Shown here piece by piece: positions 52,464 through 62,299 of a stretch of DNA of 64,000 nucleotides. Positions within the stretch are counted from its first letter, which is position 1. Each line of letters starts with the position of its first letter. The notes under the pieces are model-generated. The model saw only the letters and a list, made by a program, of their open reading frames with translations, was not told the origin of the DNA and made no database searches. Source of the stretch: Streptomyces erythrochromogenes (GTDB taxonomy: Bacteria; Actinomycetota; Actinomycetes; Streptomycetales; Streptomycetaceae); NCBI RefSeq assembly GCF_036170895.1, contig NZ_CP108036.1:7599501-7663500 (forward strand), given 5' to 3'. Position numbers and translations under genes: made by a program.

Positions 52464-53642
52464 ATGAAGTTCCTGCACACCTCGGACTGGCACCTGGGCC
52501 GCCGGTTCCACGGAGAAGACCTCATCGACGCCCAGCGCAAAGTCCTCGACCACATCTGCGAAACCGTCCGGACCGAACAGGTGGACGCGCTGCTCGTCGC
52601 GGGTGACGTCTACGACCGGGCCATCCCCGGCCTCGACGCCGTGCGCCTGTTCAGCCACGCCCTGCACCAGCTGGCGGACCTGGACATACCGACCGTCATG
52701 ATCAGTGGGAACCACGACTCCGCCCACCGGCTGGGCGTCGGGGCCCGCCTGCTGGCCCGGGCCCGGGTGCACCTGCGGACCGACCCGGCCGACATCGACA
52801 CCCCGATCCTGCTCGAGGACGCCGAAGGGCCCGTCGCCGTCTACGCAGTGCCCTACCTGGAGCCCACCCTCGTACACACCCAGCTCGGGGCCGAGACGGT
52901 GTCCCACCAGGCCGTGCTCACCTCCGCCCTGGACCGCGTCCGCGCCGACCTCGCCACCCGCCCCGAAGGCACCCGCTCCGTCGTCCTCGCCCACGCCTTC
53001 ATCACCGCGGGCGACACCCCGGCCAGTGAGACCGGCAGCGAACGCAACATCAGTGTCGGCGGCGTCGCCCACGCCGGAGCCTCCGTGTTCGACGGCATCG
53101 ACTACACCGCCCTCGGACACCTGCACCGGCCCCAACGGGTCACCGACCGCGTCCACTACAGCGGCTCCCCACTGGCCTACTCCTTCTCCGAAGCCGGACA
53201 CGACAAGTCGCTGACGCTCGTCGACCTGCCGGGAAGCGCCGAACCCACCGTGACCCGCACGGCGTTACCGCCGGACCTGCAGCTTCCACTGGCCCGCATG
53301 ACGGGCCACCTGGAGGACCTGCTGACCGACCCCGCCCAGGAGACCCTGGTCGAGTCCTGGCTGCACGTCACGCTCACGGACACCGCCCACCCGTACGAGC
53401 CGATGGCCCGCCTCAAGCAGCGCTTCCCCCACACCCTGCACATCGAGCACACCCCCGCCTTCATCCCTGCCCAGGCCACCACCTCCTACGGCGAGCGGCT
53501 GCGGGGCCGGGGCGACCTCGACATCACCCACGACTTCATCACCACCGTGCGCGGCACCGAGCCCACCGCCGAGGAGAGCGCGCTCCTCCAGGAAGCGATC
53601 GACGACTCCCGCACCAGCGCCCAGGAGAAGGAAGCCGTCTGA
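52464..53642 (+). CDS. sbcD: Nuclease SbcCD subunit D (Mre11 homologue)
   Basis: A 392-residue metallophosphoesterase. The Mre11 motifs are clear: SDWHLG, VAGDVYDRAIP, ISGNHDS, HAF and LGHLHRPQ. With SbcC it forms an ATP-dependent complex that opens hairpins and cuts DNA ends. It is followed by sbcC one base later, so the two are coupled. Codon 268 is TTA (53265-53267), which in Streptomyces needs the bldA tRNA. The promoter region contains TACGGT about nine bases before the ATG, possibly a leaderless start, but this is weak. Confidence 0.93.
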   Translation: MKFLHTSDWHLGRRFHGEDLIDAQRKVLDHICETVRTEQVDALLVAGDVYDRAIPGLDAVRLFSHALHQLADLDIPTVMISGNHDSAHRLGVGARLLARARVHLRTDPADIDTPILLEDAEGPVAVYAVPYLEPTLVHTQLGAETVSHQAVLTSALDRVRADLATRPEGTRSVVLAHAFITAGDTPASETGSERNISVGGVAHAGASVFDGIDYTALGHLHRPQRVTDRVHYSGSPLAYSFSEAGHDKSLTLVDLPGSAEPTVTRTALPPDLQLPLARMTGHLEDLLTDPAQETLVESWLHVTLTDTAHPYEPMARLKQRFPHTLHIEHTPAFIPAQATTSYGERLRGRGDLDITHDFITTVRGTEPTAEESALLQEAIDDSRTSAQEKEAV

Positions 53643-53643
53643 C

Positions 53644-56600
53644 ATGCGCCTGCACACCCTGCACCTGCAGGCGTTCGGCCCCTTCGCCGGCAGCCACACC
53701 GTCGACTTCGACGCCCTGACCCGCGACGGACTGTTCCTCCTCCACGGCGACACCGGAGCCGGCAAGAGCACCCTCTTCGCCGCAATCTGCGTCGCCCTCT
53801 ACGGAGATCCCCCCACCGACCGCAAACTCCAACTGCGCAGCGACCACGCCCCCGCCGGCCTGCTCACCGAGGTGACGCTCGAAGTCACCCTCGCCGGCAA
53901 GCGGTTGCGGATCCGGCGCGTACCCGCCCAGCAGAAGCCCAAGGTCCGAGGGGAGGGAACCACCCAGCAGCCGGCCGAGACCCACCTCAGCCAATGGTCA
54001 CCGGGCCCCTCGGGACAGGGCCACTGGGAAGCCCTGAGCAGGTCCCACAGGGAAGCCGCGGAAGAGATCAAGACACTGCTGGGGATGAGCCGGCAGCAGT
54101 TCTGCCAGGTCGTGCTCCTGCCGCAGAACGAGTTCACCAAGTTCCTGCGCGCAAGCGCCTCCGACCGCAAGGACCTGCTCGGCAAGCTCTTCCACACCCA
54201 CCGGTTCGGATCCGTCGAGAGCTGGCTGGCCGCACGGAAGAACGCCCTCGCCACACAGCGCGACAAGGCCCGTACGTCCGTCGTGCACCTGACGGAACGC
54301 ATCCAGCAGGAGGCGGGCAAGGAACTGGAGCCCCACGAGGGCGCCCCTCTCGTCGCCGACCCCGCCACCCTCACCGGCCCCGCCCTCGCCTGGGCAACCG
54401 CCCTGCACGCCAAGGCCGTCGCCCACGAGCGCGACGCAGCCACCGCCGCCGGGCTGGCAGAGGAGGAGCTGGCCGCCTTCCGCGACGCCGAGCGCGCCGT
54501 GCACGAACTCGCCTCCCGGCAGGAAGCCCACCGCCAGGCCGGCGAGCGGCTCAAGGCCCTGGACGAGCAGACGGACTTGCAGGCCGACCTCGGCCGACAA
54601 CGACAAGAGGCCCTGCAGGGGCAGAAGGTCGCCCCCCTCCTGGAAGCCGCGGCCACCGCCGCCGGCCAGCACGTCCGCGCGCAGGAGGACGAGCGCCGGG
54701 CGCGTGCCGCCCTGAGCCCCGAGCACGCGGCGCTCGGCGCCGCCGACCTCACCCGCGCCGGGCAGCGCCTGCGGGCCGACATCGGCGCACTGCAGGCACT
54801 CCTGCCCGACGAGACCGCCCTCCAGCAGCAGATGACGGACCTGCGGAAACTGGACGACGAACGCCAGGAACTCGCCCAGGACCTGAACGACGCCGAGGCC
54901 TGGCTGGGCGAAGCGCCCCAGCGCCGTACGGAGTTGCGCGCACGGCTCGAAACCGCACGCACCGCAGAGGAGGCGGGCCGAAGGCACACCGCCGCACTGG
55001 ACCTGCTCGCCGCCCGCGTCGACGCGGCGAAACGCCGTGACGCGCACGTCGAGGAGATCGGCGGGGCCGAGCAGGCCCTCGCGGCGGCGCAGGACGCGGC
55101 GAGCGAGGCCGCGCGGGAACACATCGACATCCGGCGCAGGCGCACGGACGGCATGGCCGCCGAACTCGCCCTCGGGCTCACCGACGGCGAACCCTGCGCG
55201 GTCTGCGGTTCACCCGTCCATCCGAACCCGGCCGCCCCGCACCCCGACCAGCCCACGGCCGCCGACGAGAAGCAGGCCGAAACCCGCCACGCGCAGGCCC
55301 AGGACACCGAGCGCAGGCTCCGGGACGGCCTGCAGCACCTGCTCCAGCAGGCGGCGGCAGCCCGAGGCGAGGCGGGCGGGGACACCGCCCTGGCGGACCT
55401 CACAGCCGAACACGCCACGCTGCGGGACCTCCTGGCAGCAGCCCTCGAAGCCGCGGCCGACAGCGGCCCGGCGACCGAGGAACTCGTCGCGCTGGAACGC
55501 CGGCACGCCCAGACCGACGAGGCCCGGACCGCAGCGGCCACCAGGCTCGCAGCGGCCGACGCCGCCTACGACGCACTGGCCCACCGCATCCAGGACCTCG
55601 ACCGGAAGATCACCGGCGCCCGCGCCGGCGAACCGACCCTCACCCTGCGCATCGCGCGGCTCACCCGGACGGCCGACCACCTCACCACCGCGGCCGAACA
55701 CTCCGGCGCCACCGCGCGCACGGCCGCCGAACACGAGGAGTCCACGCGAGCGGCGCAGCAGGCCGCCCGCTCGGCCGGCTTCGACTCCCCGGAGGCCGCC
55801 GCACGGGCGCGACGCTCCGACGAGGAGATCCGCAGCCTGGAAGAAGAGATCGACCAGTGGCGCGAACAGCGCGCCGTGGCCGCCGCGCGCCTGCAGGAAC
55901 CCGACATCGCCGCGGCCGCGGCCCTGCCGCCCGCCGACCCCGGGGAAGCGACCGGGCGACTCGTCGCCGCCACCGCCCGCCACACCGGCGCGGCCGCCCG
56001 AGCCGTACACGCCGCCACGCGCGCCAGTGCCCTCGCGGACCTGCTGGGCCAGCTCACGACCCACATCGAGAACCTGGAACCGGCCGAACACGCCCACCGC
56101 ACCGTCGACAACCTCCACGGCCTGATCAACGGCACCTCGCCAGGGAACCGGTTGCGCATGCAGCTGGAGGCCTACGTCCTGGCCGCCCGCCTCGAAGAGG
56201 TCGTCGCCGCCGCCAACACCCGCCTCACCCGGATGTCGGACCACCGCTACACCCTCGTCCACTCCGACGGCAGGGCCTCGCACGGCGCCCGCTCCGGCCT
56301 CGGCCTGAAGATCACCGACTCCTGGACGGGCAAGGAGCGTGACACCGACACCCTCTCCGGCGGCGAATCCTTCTTCGCCTCCCTCTCCCTCGCCCTCGGA
56401 CTGGCCGACGTCGTCACCGCCGAATCGGGCGGCCAGGCCCTCGACACCCTGTTCATCGACGAAGGCTTCGGCACCCTCGACGAGGACACCCTCCACAAGG
56501 TCCTCGACGTCCTGGACTCCCTGCGCGCGCACGACCGTACGGTCGGAGTCATCAGCCACGTCCCGGAACTCCGCCGGCGCATCACCCACCGCCTCCACAT

Positions 56601-56655
56601 CCGCAAGACGACCACGGGCTCGACCCTCGCCCAGCTGACCGAGGCGGAGCAGTAA
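53644..56655 (+). CDS. sbcC: Nuclease SbcCD subunit C (Rad50 homologue)
   Basis: A 1003-residue SMC-like ATPase. Walker A is HGDTGAGKST (about residues 34-43). Long Ala/Glu/Arg-rich coiled coils flank the zinc hook CAVC (Cys518 and Cys521) that joins two subunits. The signature SGGESFFASLSLALGLAD and Walker B TLFIDEGFGTLDED lie at the C-terminus. It works with SbcD in repair of DNA ends and cruciforms. The ATG is one base from the sbcD stop. The hairpin at 56685-56725 terminates the pair. Confidence 0.94.
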   Translation: MRLHTLHLQAFGPFAGSHTVDFDALTRDGLFLLHGDTGAGKSTLFAAICVALYGDPPTDRKLQLRSDHAPAGLLTEVTLEVTLAGKRLRIRRVPAQQKPKVRGEGTTQQPAETHLSQWSPGPSGQGHWEALSRSHREAAEEIKTLLGMSRQQFCQVVLLPQNEFTKFLRASASDRKDLLGKLFHTHRFGSVESWLAARKNALATQRDKARTSVVHLTERIQQEAGKELEPHEGAPLVADPATLTGPALAWATALHAKAVAHERDAATAAGLAEEELAAFRDAERAVHELASRQEAHRQAGERLKALDEQTDLQADLGRQRQEALQGQKVAPLLEAAATAAGQHVRAQEDERRARAALSPEHAALGAADLTRAGQRLRADIGALQALLPDETALQQQMTDLRKLDDERQELAQDLNDAEAWLGEAPQRRTELRARLETARTAEEAGRRHTAALDLLAARVDAAKRRDAHVEEIGGAEQALAAAQDAASEAAREHIDIRRRRTDGMAAELALGLTDGEPCAVCGSPVHPNPAAPHPDQPTAADEKQAETRHAQAQDTERRLRDGLQHLLQQAAAARGEAGGDTALADLTAEHATLRDLLAAALEAAADSGPATEELVALERRHAQTDEARTAAATRLAAADAAYDALAHRIQDLDRKITGARAGEPTLTLRIARLTRTADHLTTAAEHSGATARTAAEHEESTRAAQQAARSAGFDSPEAAARARRSDEEIRSLEEEIDQWREQRAVAAARLQEPDIAAAAALPPADPGEATGRLVAATARHTGAAARAVHAATRASALADLLGQLTTHIENLEPAEHAHRTVDNLHGLINGTSPGNRLRMQLEAYVLAARLEEVVAAANTRLTRMSDHRYTLVHSDGRASHGARSGLGLKITDSWTGKERDTDTLSGGESFFASLSLALGLADVVTAESGGQALDTLFIDEGFGTLDEDTLHKVLDVLDSLRAHDRTVGVISHVPELRRRITHRLHIRKTTTGSTLAQLTEAEQ

Positions 56656-56684
56656 CGCCGTCCTCGCGCTGCGCCCCGTGACAC

Positions 56685-56725
56685 GTTCCGTCCGCCGCCG
56701 CGGCGATCGCGGCGGCGGACGGAAC
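56685..56725. terminator. Terminator between sbcC and a convergent gene
   Basis: Perfect 18-base arms (GTTCCGTCCGCCGCCGCG and complement) with the loop GCGAT, about 30 bases after the sbcC stop and before the minus-strand stop at 56754. Confidence 0.8.
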
Positions 56726-56753
56726 TCACCCGTGCGGCCCAATCCGCCGGATT

Positions 56754-56972
56754 TCAGCGGGGCGGGCCCAGTACCTCCTCGGCGCCGGGAAGGTCGTGGA
56801 CGCAGACGCCCCGCCCGGTCAGCGGCAACAGCCCCGCCAGCGGGCACGACACGGGCATCTCGTGGTCGACCTCCCACTGCCCGACCTTGTTCCCGCCCGT
56901 GTGGTCCGTCGTGCAGACGGCGTACAGGTGGCCGGCGCACCCCCGGCAGAGCAGGGGCTGGTGGCCCTTCAC
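56754..56972 (-). CDS. Small Cys/His-containing hypothetical protein
   Basis: A 72-residue protein with LLCRGCAGHLYAVCTTDHTG, WEVDHEMPVSC and a C-terminal acidic stretch. The CxxC and following Cys/His residues suggest a metal site. The very high third-position GC supports a real gene. The start is a GTG with weak ribosome site, and the open frame continues upstream with lower coding character. Function unknown. Confidence 0.55.
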   Translation of the reverse strand: MKGHQPLLCRGCAGHLYAVCTTDHTGGNKVGQWEVDHEMPVSCPLAGLLPLTGRGVCVHDLPGAEEVLGPPR

Positions 56973-57208
56973 GGGCGTCCCGCCGGGTGCGGCCGACTCG
57001 GCGTGCCGCGTCCGGCGGGCGCTTGTACCGTCGGTCGCGACAGGAGTCCTTGAGATCCAAGAGGACCCCACAGGCCGGTTCGCGCATGCGGAACACGTCC
57101 CGTCAGCGCGCCGAGCCACCCGTGTGCCGCCCGCGTCGATGCCGAGCCGGTCAGCCCCTCGCGACGCGACAGGGCGCACGCGCAGCCCCCGTGAGAGAGG
57201 CCGTGCCG

Positions 57209-57442
57209 ATGTCGAACGATGTTCCGATAGCGAGCCTGCTGCGTGTGGAGAGGGGCGTCGCCGCCCCGGAGGAACTGGCCGCGATCGCGGTCGTCGTCGC
57301 CTGTTACGCGAACCGGACCTCCCTCGACCGTGACCGCGGCGCGACGGGCGGCGCCGGGAAGGGGGCCGGCAGCGGCTCCGGCCGCCGCCGTACCGTCCAG
57401 TCCGACGCCGGCTGCTGGGCAGGTTGCTGGACCTGCCGCTGA
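57209..57442 (+). CDS. Acyl-CoA carboxylase epsilon subunit-like protein
   Basis: A 77-residue protein with the epsilon-type start (IASLLRVERGVAAPEELAAIAVVVA), a Gly/Ser/Arg-rich tail and terminal aromatic residues. These small proteins stabilise actinobacterial acetyl- or propionyl-CoA carboxylases. GAGAGAGG precedes the ATG. The carboxylase beta and alpha genes are not visible. It sits just before the whiE cluster; supply of malonyl-CoA for the pigment polyketide synthase is a possible link but is inference. Confidence 0.7.
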   Translation: MSNDVPIASLLRVERGVAAPEELAAIAVVVACYANRTSLDRDRGATGGAGKGAGSGSGRRRTVQSDAGCWAGCWTCR

Positions 57443-57443
57443 A

Positions 57444-57481
57444 CCCCGTCCGCCGGCCGCGCGCACGGCCGGCGGACGGGG
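57444..57481. terminator. Bidirectional terminator
   Basis: Perfect 16-base arms (CCCCGTCCGCCGGCCG and complement) around a six-base loop fill the gap between the epsilon-like gene and the convergent FAD hydroxylase. Confidence 0.8.
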
Positions 57482-57492
57482 GGAGTGGGTGG

Positions 57493-59127
57493 TCACGCCC
57501 GGCGCAGCACCGTCGAGAGGACCTCGCGCAACGCCGCCTCCGGGTCGGCCGCGGCACCTTCCGAGCGCCAGGCCACGAACCCGTCCGGGCGTACGAGCAC
57601 GGCGCCGTCGGCGCCCAGCCGGTGGACCTCGGTCCAGGGGGCGCCGCCCTGCGCAACCAGGTCCGCAGCCGGCCCGGAGCCGATCGTGTACGCGTCCAGC
57701 CGCACCTTCAGCTGTCCCGCCACCTGCTCCGCGGCCGCCTGCCACGGCGTACCCGCGCCGCTGAGCAGCACGAAGGAACGCTCGTACAGGTCCAGGGTGG
57801 AGATCCGCTCACCGGCCCTGGTCAGCCACATGTGCGGGGCCCGGGTCCCGGTGTCGCCCATCGACGTCAGCGTCTCCGGGATGACGGGCCGCCCCGGGTC
57901 GCCGCCGACGAGCGCGCCCTGCGTGTAGCAGTAGGCCATCGCCGTGGTGAGGACACCGCTGCCCGGCCCGCCGCCCATGGTGGGCGGAGGCACGTATCCC
58001 GGGTGGCTGTGTTCGGCCGAACGGGCCGACGCCCGCTCGCTCGTGGCCCTGGCCACCGGAAGCCGCTCGGCCTGGTAGGTGTCGAGCAGCCCGATGCCCG
58101 CCGACCCGTTCAGCACCGCGGCGATCTTCCACGCCAGGTTGTGCGCGTCCTGGATGCCCGTGTTGGAGCCGAAGGCCCCGGTGGGCGACATCTCGTGGGC
58201 GGCGTCCCCGGCCAGGAACACCCGTCCGGACGAATACCGCTCGGCCACCCGTTCGGCCGCGTGCCACGGTGCCTTCCCGCCGATCTCCACGTCCAGGTCG
58301 GGTACGCCGATCGCCTCGCGGATCTGGTCCACGCACCGCTCGTCGGTGAAGTCCTCAAGGGTCTCGCCCTGGTCGGGGTGCCACGGGGCGTGGAAGACCC
58401 ACTGGGTGTCGTTGTCCACCGGCAGCAGCGCCCCGTCGGCACCCGGGCGCATCAGGTAGCAGACGATGAAGCGCAGGTCGCCCAGCACCTTCACCAGCCG
58501 CTCAGAGCGGAAGGTGACGCTCACGTTGTGGAACAGCTCGCCGTTACCGGTCTGGGGGATCCGCAGCTGCTCGCGGACGGGGCTGCGCGGTCCGTCCGCC
58601 GCGATCAGGAAGTCCGCGCGCACCGTGATGTGCTCGCCCGTCGTTCGGTCCTTCACCACGGCGTTCACCCCGGTGGAGTCCTGGTCGAAGCTCATCAGCT
58701 CGTTGCCGAAGCGGATGTCGGCGCCCTGCGCCCGGCTCTGCTCGGCCAGCACCGGCTCGATGTTGTTCTGGCTGCACAGACACCACTCCGTCGGGCTGAA
58801 ACGCGCCAGCGCGCCGGACGGGTCGATGGACTTGATGAGCCAGTTGTGGTCGGCGGCGTCGGTCAGCGACCGCGCCTGCAGAATGCCCTGAATGCCCTCC
58901 AGTACGGACGCCGCCCGGCGGATCGCGCGCTCCGCCCCTGCTGTGCGGAACAGCTCCATCGTCCGGGCGTTGATGCCACGGCCGCGCGGGTGCGCGGAGG
59001 TACCGGAGTGCTTCTCGACCAGCAGGTGCCTCACTCCGTGGCGGCTCAGGAAAAGCGAGGTGGACAGGCCCACGAGGGAGCCGCCCACGACGAGAACCGG
59101 TACGCGAACATCGGCGTTGTCTTCCAT
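57493..59127 (-). CDS. whiE-ORFVIII: FAD-dependent aromatic polyketide hydroxylase (WhiE-ORFVIII-like)
   Basis: A 544-residue flavoprotein monooxygenase of the PheA/TfdB-like group. VLVVGGSLVGLSTSLFLSRH is the FAD site, the FLIAADGPRSPVR region is the second FAD/NADPH motif, and FLAGDAAHEMSPTGAFGSN is the ribityl-binding DG motif. It lacks a glutathione-type tail and hydroxylates aromatic polyketides with NADPH and O2. It is divergent from the spore-pigment genes, as in whiE of S. coelicolor, where this gene has its own sporulation-sigma-dependent promoter. AGGAG precedes the ATG. Confidence 0.88.
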   Translation of the reverse strand: MEDNADVRVPVLVVGGSLVGLSTSLFLSRHGVRHLLVEKHSGTSAHPRGRGINARTMELFRTAGAERAIRRAASVLEGIQGILQARSLTDAADHNWLIKSIDPSGALARFSPTEWCLCSQNNIEPVLAEQSRAQGADIRFGNELMSFDQDSTGVNAVVKDRTTGEHITVRADFLIAADGPRSPVREQLRIPQTGNGELFHNVSVTFRSERLVKVLGDLRFIVCYLMRPGADGALLPVDNDTQWVFHAPWHPDQGETLEDFTDERCVDQIREAIGVPDLDVEIGGKAPWHAAERVAERYSSGRVFLAGDAAHEMSPTGAFGSNTGIQDAHNLAWKIAAVLNGSAGIGLLDTYQAERLPVARATSERASARSAEHSHPGYVPPPTMGGGPGSGVLTTAMAYCYTQGALVGGDPGRPVIPETLTSMGDTGTRAPHMWLTRAGERISTLDLYERSFVLLSGAGTPWQAAAEQVAGQLKVRLDAYTIGSGPAADLVAQGGAPWTEVHRLGADGAVLVRPDGFVAWRSEGAAADPEAALREVLSTVLRRA

Positions 59128-59402
59128 CAGCTGCGGGCTCCTGTTTTCTGTGTGGGGGAGTGGACTCTTTATGCCCCCGATCCGGGATGAGGCCCAGTTG
59201 ATTCGCCGGTTGTCACCCGCTTGATCCTGACATGTAGCGGTACGCCCCTACCCGGATGACGATGAGCGACAGCGGCTCCCCCCGGGACGCGCCGGCCTGT
59301 CCTTCCCCGGCGCGGCGGCCGCCGGCCCGGGCGGACGCCACCGGTGACGGACGAGGGGTCCGTACGCGATGGATCTCCACCCCCTCATGAAGGAGTGAGT
59401 AG
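59128..59402. promoter_or_regulatory. Divergent whiE-type promoter region
   Basis: About 275 bases between hydroxylase and ORFI starts. It must hold the promoters of both arms of the pigment cluster. In S. coelicolor the ORFVIII promoter depends on sigma-F and the other on an early-sporulation factor. I cannot place -10/-35 boxes with confidence. Confidence 0.55.
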
Positions 59403-60500
59403 ATGACAACCACCCTGTCCGAACGGGTGTCGCAGTCAGCCTTCGACGGCTCCATGCTCCGGGTCGTCCTTCTGATGGACCTCCACGAGGGGACCCAGCA
59501 GCGGTTCTTCGAGGCGTACGAAAAGCTCCGCAACGACATCGCGTCGGTCCCGGGCCACATCAGCGACCAGCTGTGCCAGTCCTTCGAGAACCCCTCGCAG
59601 TGGCTGATCACGAGCGAGTGGGAGAGCGCCCCGCAGTACCTCGCCTGGGTCAACAGCGAGCACCACGCCGAACAGGTACGCCCGCTCGGCGCATGCGCGC
59701 GCTCCATGCGCCCGCTCAAGTTCACCGTCCTGCGCGAGACCGGCCGGGGCTACGACCAGGCGGCCCGCCCCTCCACGGCGCGCCTGCAGTCCACGCCCCG
59801 CCTGGGCGCCGGCATCGTTCGCCACGCCCTGACCTTCACGGTCAAGCCGGGCAGTGAGAAGGAGGTCGCGGCGATCCTGTCCAGCTACGCCTCCCCGGCG
59901 GCCCGCGTCGACGACCACACCCGCCTGTGCCGCACCTCGCTGTTCATGCACGGCAACCGGGTGGTGCGGACGGTCGAGGTCCAGGGCGACCTGATGGCAG
60001 CCCTGCGGCACGTCTCGGAACAGCCCGAGGTGCGCGCCGTCGAGGAGGCCATCAACCCCTACCTCGAACAGGACCGCGACCTCGGCGACCCGGAGTCGGC
60101 CCGCATGTTCTTCATGCGCGCCGCCGTCCCGGCCGTCCACCACATCGCCGCACCGGAGCCCGAGTCCGCCGAGGTGCAGCGGCACGCGATCTACTACCCG
60201 GCGAAGCCCGGCTGCGGCCAGGCGCTCGCCAGGTTCCTCGCCCGGCAGGACGAGGCGGCCGCACGCCGGTCCACGAGCCCCGTTCGGAGCAGCAGCATCT
60301 TCCAGCGCGACGACATCGTCGTCCGGCTGATCGACGTGCGCGGCCCGCTGAAGGCCGACCCCGAGACCGTCTACGGAGTCTCGGGCCCCCGCAAGGCCGC
60401 GGTGCTCGACCGGCTGACGCTCGCGCCCGGCGGGCGGACTCGCTCCGCGCACCACACCATGAACCTGATCACCGACCGCCGGGCACCCGCGCAGTCCTGA
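59403..60500 (+). CDS. whiE-ORFI: WhiE-ORFI-like protein (SchA/CurD domain)
   Basis: A 365-residue protein. An N-terminal ABM-like ferredoxin fold ([38 protein letters not shown]) is followed by regions like SchA/CurD proteins, also ferredoxin-fold domains ([40 protein letters not shown]). The family accompanies spore-pigment and curamycin-type polyketide synthases and may help tailor or shape the chain, but its reaction is unproven. AAGGAG precedes the ATG. It heads the plus-strand arm with cupin, KS-alpha, CLF and ACP. Confidence 0.85.
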   Translation: MTTTLSERVSQSAFDGSMLRVVLLMDLHEGTQQRFFEAYEKLRNDIASVPGHISDQLCQSFENPSQWLITSEWESAPQYLAWVNSEHHAEQVRPLGACARSMRPLKFTVLRETGRGYDQAARPSTARLQSTPRLGAGIVRHALTFTVKPGSEKEVAAILSSYASPAARVDDHTRLCRTSLFMHGNRVVRTVEVQGDLMAALRHVSEQPEVRAVEEAINPYLEQDRDLGDPESARMFFMRAAVPAVHHIAAPEPESAEVQRHAIYYPAKPGCGQALARFLARQDEAAARRSTSPVRSSSIFQRDDIVVRLIDVRGPLKADPETVYGVSGPRKAAVLDRLTLAPGGRTRSAHHTMNLITDRRAPAQS

Positions 60501-60587
60501 TCCCCCCGGGCCGTCCGGCCCCACCCACCTCGACCCCCCACCCCGATCTCCGTCGAGGCTCTCCCCACACGCCAGGAGGCACTCACC

Positions 60588-61031
60588 ATGACCCAACAGC
60601 GCCCACGCATCGTGGACCTGAGCGAGACGCCGCCCAACCGCCGGCGCGGTGGCGACCTGAGGGCCGTACTCACTCCGACCTCGGTGGGTTCGACCAGCGG
60701 CTTCATGGGCCTGGCCATCATGGCCCCCGGAGAGTCGATCGCCGAGCACTACCACCCGTACTCCGAGGAGTTCGTGTACGTCGTCAGCGGCCGGCTGGAG
60801 GTCGACCTCGACGGGGAACCCCACCCGCTGCGCACCGACCAGGGACTGCTCGTCCCCCTGAACACCCGCCACCGCTTCCGCAACGTCGGGGACACCGAGG
60901 CCCGCATGGTCTTCCACCTCGGCCCCCTCGCCCCGCGCCCCGAGCTGGGACACGTGGACACCGAACAGGCGCCGAACCCGGAGGGAACCGCATGGGAGCA
61001 GCCGCCGGACCGTACAGGAGCGGTCTCGTGA
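60588..61031 (+). CDS. whiE-ORFII: WhiE-ORFII-like cupin
   Basis: A 147-residue single cupin. [20 protein letters not shown] and RHRFRNVGD supply the metal-site His and Glu residues. Small cupins of this kind lie between ORFI and KS-alpha in whiE and other type II PKS clusters; they may act as cyclases or oxygenases, unproven. AGGAGG precedes the ATG. Its stop overlaps the KS-alpha start (GTGA). Confidence 0.85.
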   Translation: MTQQRPRIVDLSETPPNRRRGGDLRAVLTPTSVGSTSGFMGLAIMAPGESIAEHYHPYSEEFVYVVSGRLEVDLDGEPHPLRTDQGLLVPLNTRHRFRNVGDTEARMVFHLGPLAPRPELGHVDTEQAPNPEGTAWEQPPDRTGAVS

Positions 61032-62299
61032 CCCGCCGGCGGGTGGCCGTCACCGGAGTGGGCGTCGTCGCGCCCGGCGGCATCGGCGTCCGCGACTTCT
61101 GGGACCTGCTGGCCAACGGCCGTACGGCGACGCGGGCCATCAGCCTCTTCGACCCGAAGGGATTCCGCTCCCGGATAGCCGCGGAGGTCGACTTCGACCC
61201 CGCCGCGCACGGCCTCGACGACGAGGAGACGGCCCGCGCGGACCGGTACATCCAGTTCGCCCTGGTCGCCGCCCGCGAGGCGGTGCGCGACGCCGGACTC
61301 GACCTCACCTCCGACGAGGTCTGGCGGACCGGTGTCTCCCTCGGCACCGCCGTCGGCGGCACCACCCGTCTGGAGCACGACTACGTCGCCGTCAGCCAGT
61401 CCGGCTCCTGGTGGGACGTGGACCACAAGCTGGCCGGCCGGCACTTGCACCGGGCGTTCACGCCGGCCACCCTCGCCTCCGCCGTCGCGGAGCAGACGGG
61501 AGCACGCGGGCCCGTCCAGACCGTCTCCACCGGCTGCACATCGGGACTCGACGCCATCGGGTACGCCGTGCACGCCATCGCCGAGGGCCGGATGGACGTG
61601 TGCATCGCCGGAGCCTCGGACTCGCCGATATCGCCGATCACCGTGGCCTGCTTCGACGCCATCAAGGCGACCTCGCCCAACAACGACGACCCGGCCCACG
61701 CCTCCCGTCCGTTCGACGCCGACCGGGACGGGTTCGTCCTCGGCGAGGGCGGCGCCGTCCTCGTCCTCGAAGAGCTGGAACACGCCCGCGCCCGCGGTGC
61801 GACCGTCTACTGCGAGATCGGCGGCTACGCCACCTTCGGCAACGCCCACCACATGACCGGGCTGACCACCGAGGGCCTGGAGATGGCCCGCGCCATCGAA
61901 ACCGCCCTCGCCCAGGCCGGGATCGCCGCCGACGAGATCGACTACGTCAACGCGCACGGCTCCGGCACCAAGCAGAACGACCGCCACGAGACCGCGGCGG
62001 TCAAGAGGGTCCTGGGCGACCACGCATACAAGACGCCGATGACCTCCATCAAGTCCATGGTGGGTCACTCCCTCGGCGCCATCGGGGCCATCGAACTCGC
62101 GGCCTGCGTCCTCGCCATGGTCCACCAGGTGGTGCCGCCGACCGCCAACTACGAGACCCCCGACCCCGAATGCGACCTGGACTACGTGCCCAAGGTCGCC
62201 CGGGACCGGAAACTGCGCAGCGTGCTCTCCGTGGGCAGCGGCTTCGGCGGCTTCCAGTCCGCCGTGGTCATGACCCGGCCGAAGGAGGAGGTCTCGTGA
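61028..62299 (+). CDS. whiE-ORFIII: Type II PKS ketosynthase alpha (WhiE-ORFIII)
   Basis: A 423-residue ketosynthase. The catalytic Cys is in [12 protein letters not shown]; His residues lie in [14 protein letters not shown] and [11 protein letters not shown]. With the chain-length factor it condenses malonyl units on ACP to make the pigment polyketide. The GTG at 61028 gives the conserved [14 protein letters not shown] start, has CAGGAG upstream and overlaps the cupin stop. An ATG at 60992 with a good GGAGGG would add 12 residues. Confidence 0.95.
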   Translation: MTRRRVAVTGVGVVAPGGIGVRDFWDLLANGRTATRAISLFDPKGFRSRIAAEVDFDPAAHGLDDEETARADRYIQFALVAAREAVRDAGLDLTSDEVWRTGVSLGTAVGGTTRLEHDYVAVSQSGSWWDVDHKLAGRHLHRAFTPATLASAVAEQTGARGPVQTVSTGCTSGLDAIGYAVHAIAEGRMDVCIAGASDSPISPITVACFDAIKATSPNNDDPAHASRPFDADRDGFVLGEGGAVLVLEELEHARARGATVYCEIGGYATFGNAHHMTGLTTEGLEMARAIETALAQAGIAADEIDYVNAHGSGTKQNDRHETAAVKRVLGDHAYKTPMTSIKSMVGHSLGAIGAIELAACVLAMVHQVVPPTANYETPDPECDLDYVPKVARDRKLRSVLSVGSGFGGFQSAVVMTRPKEEVS

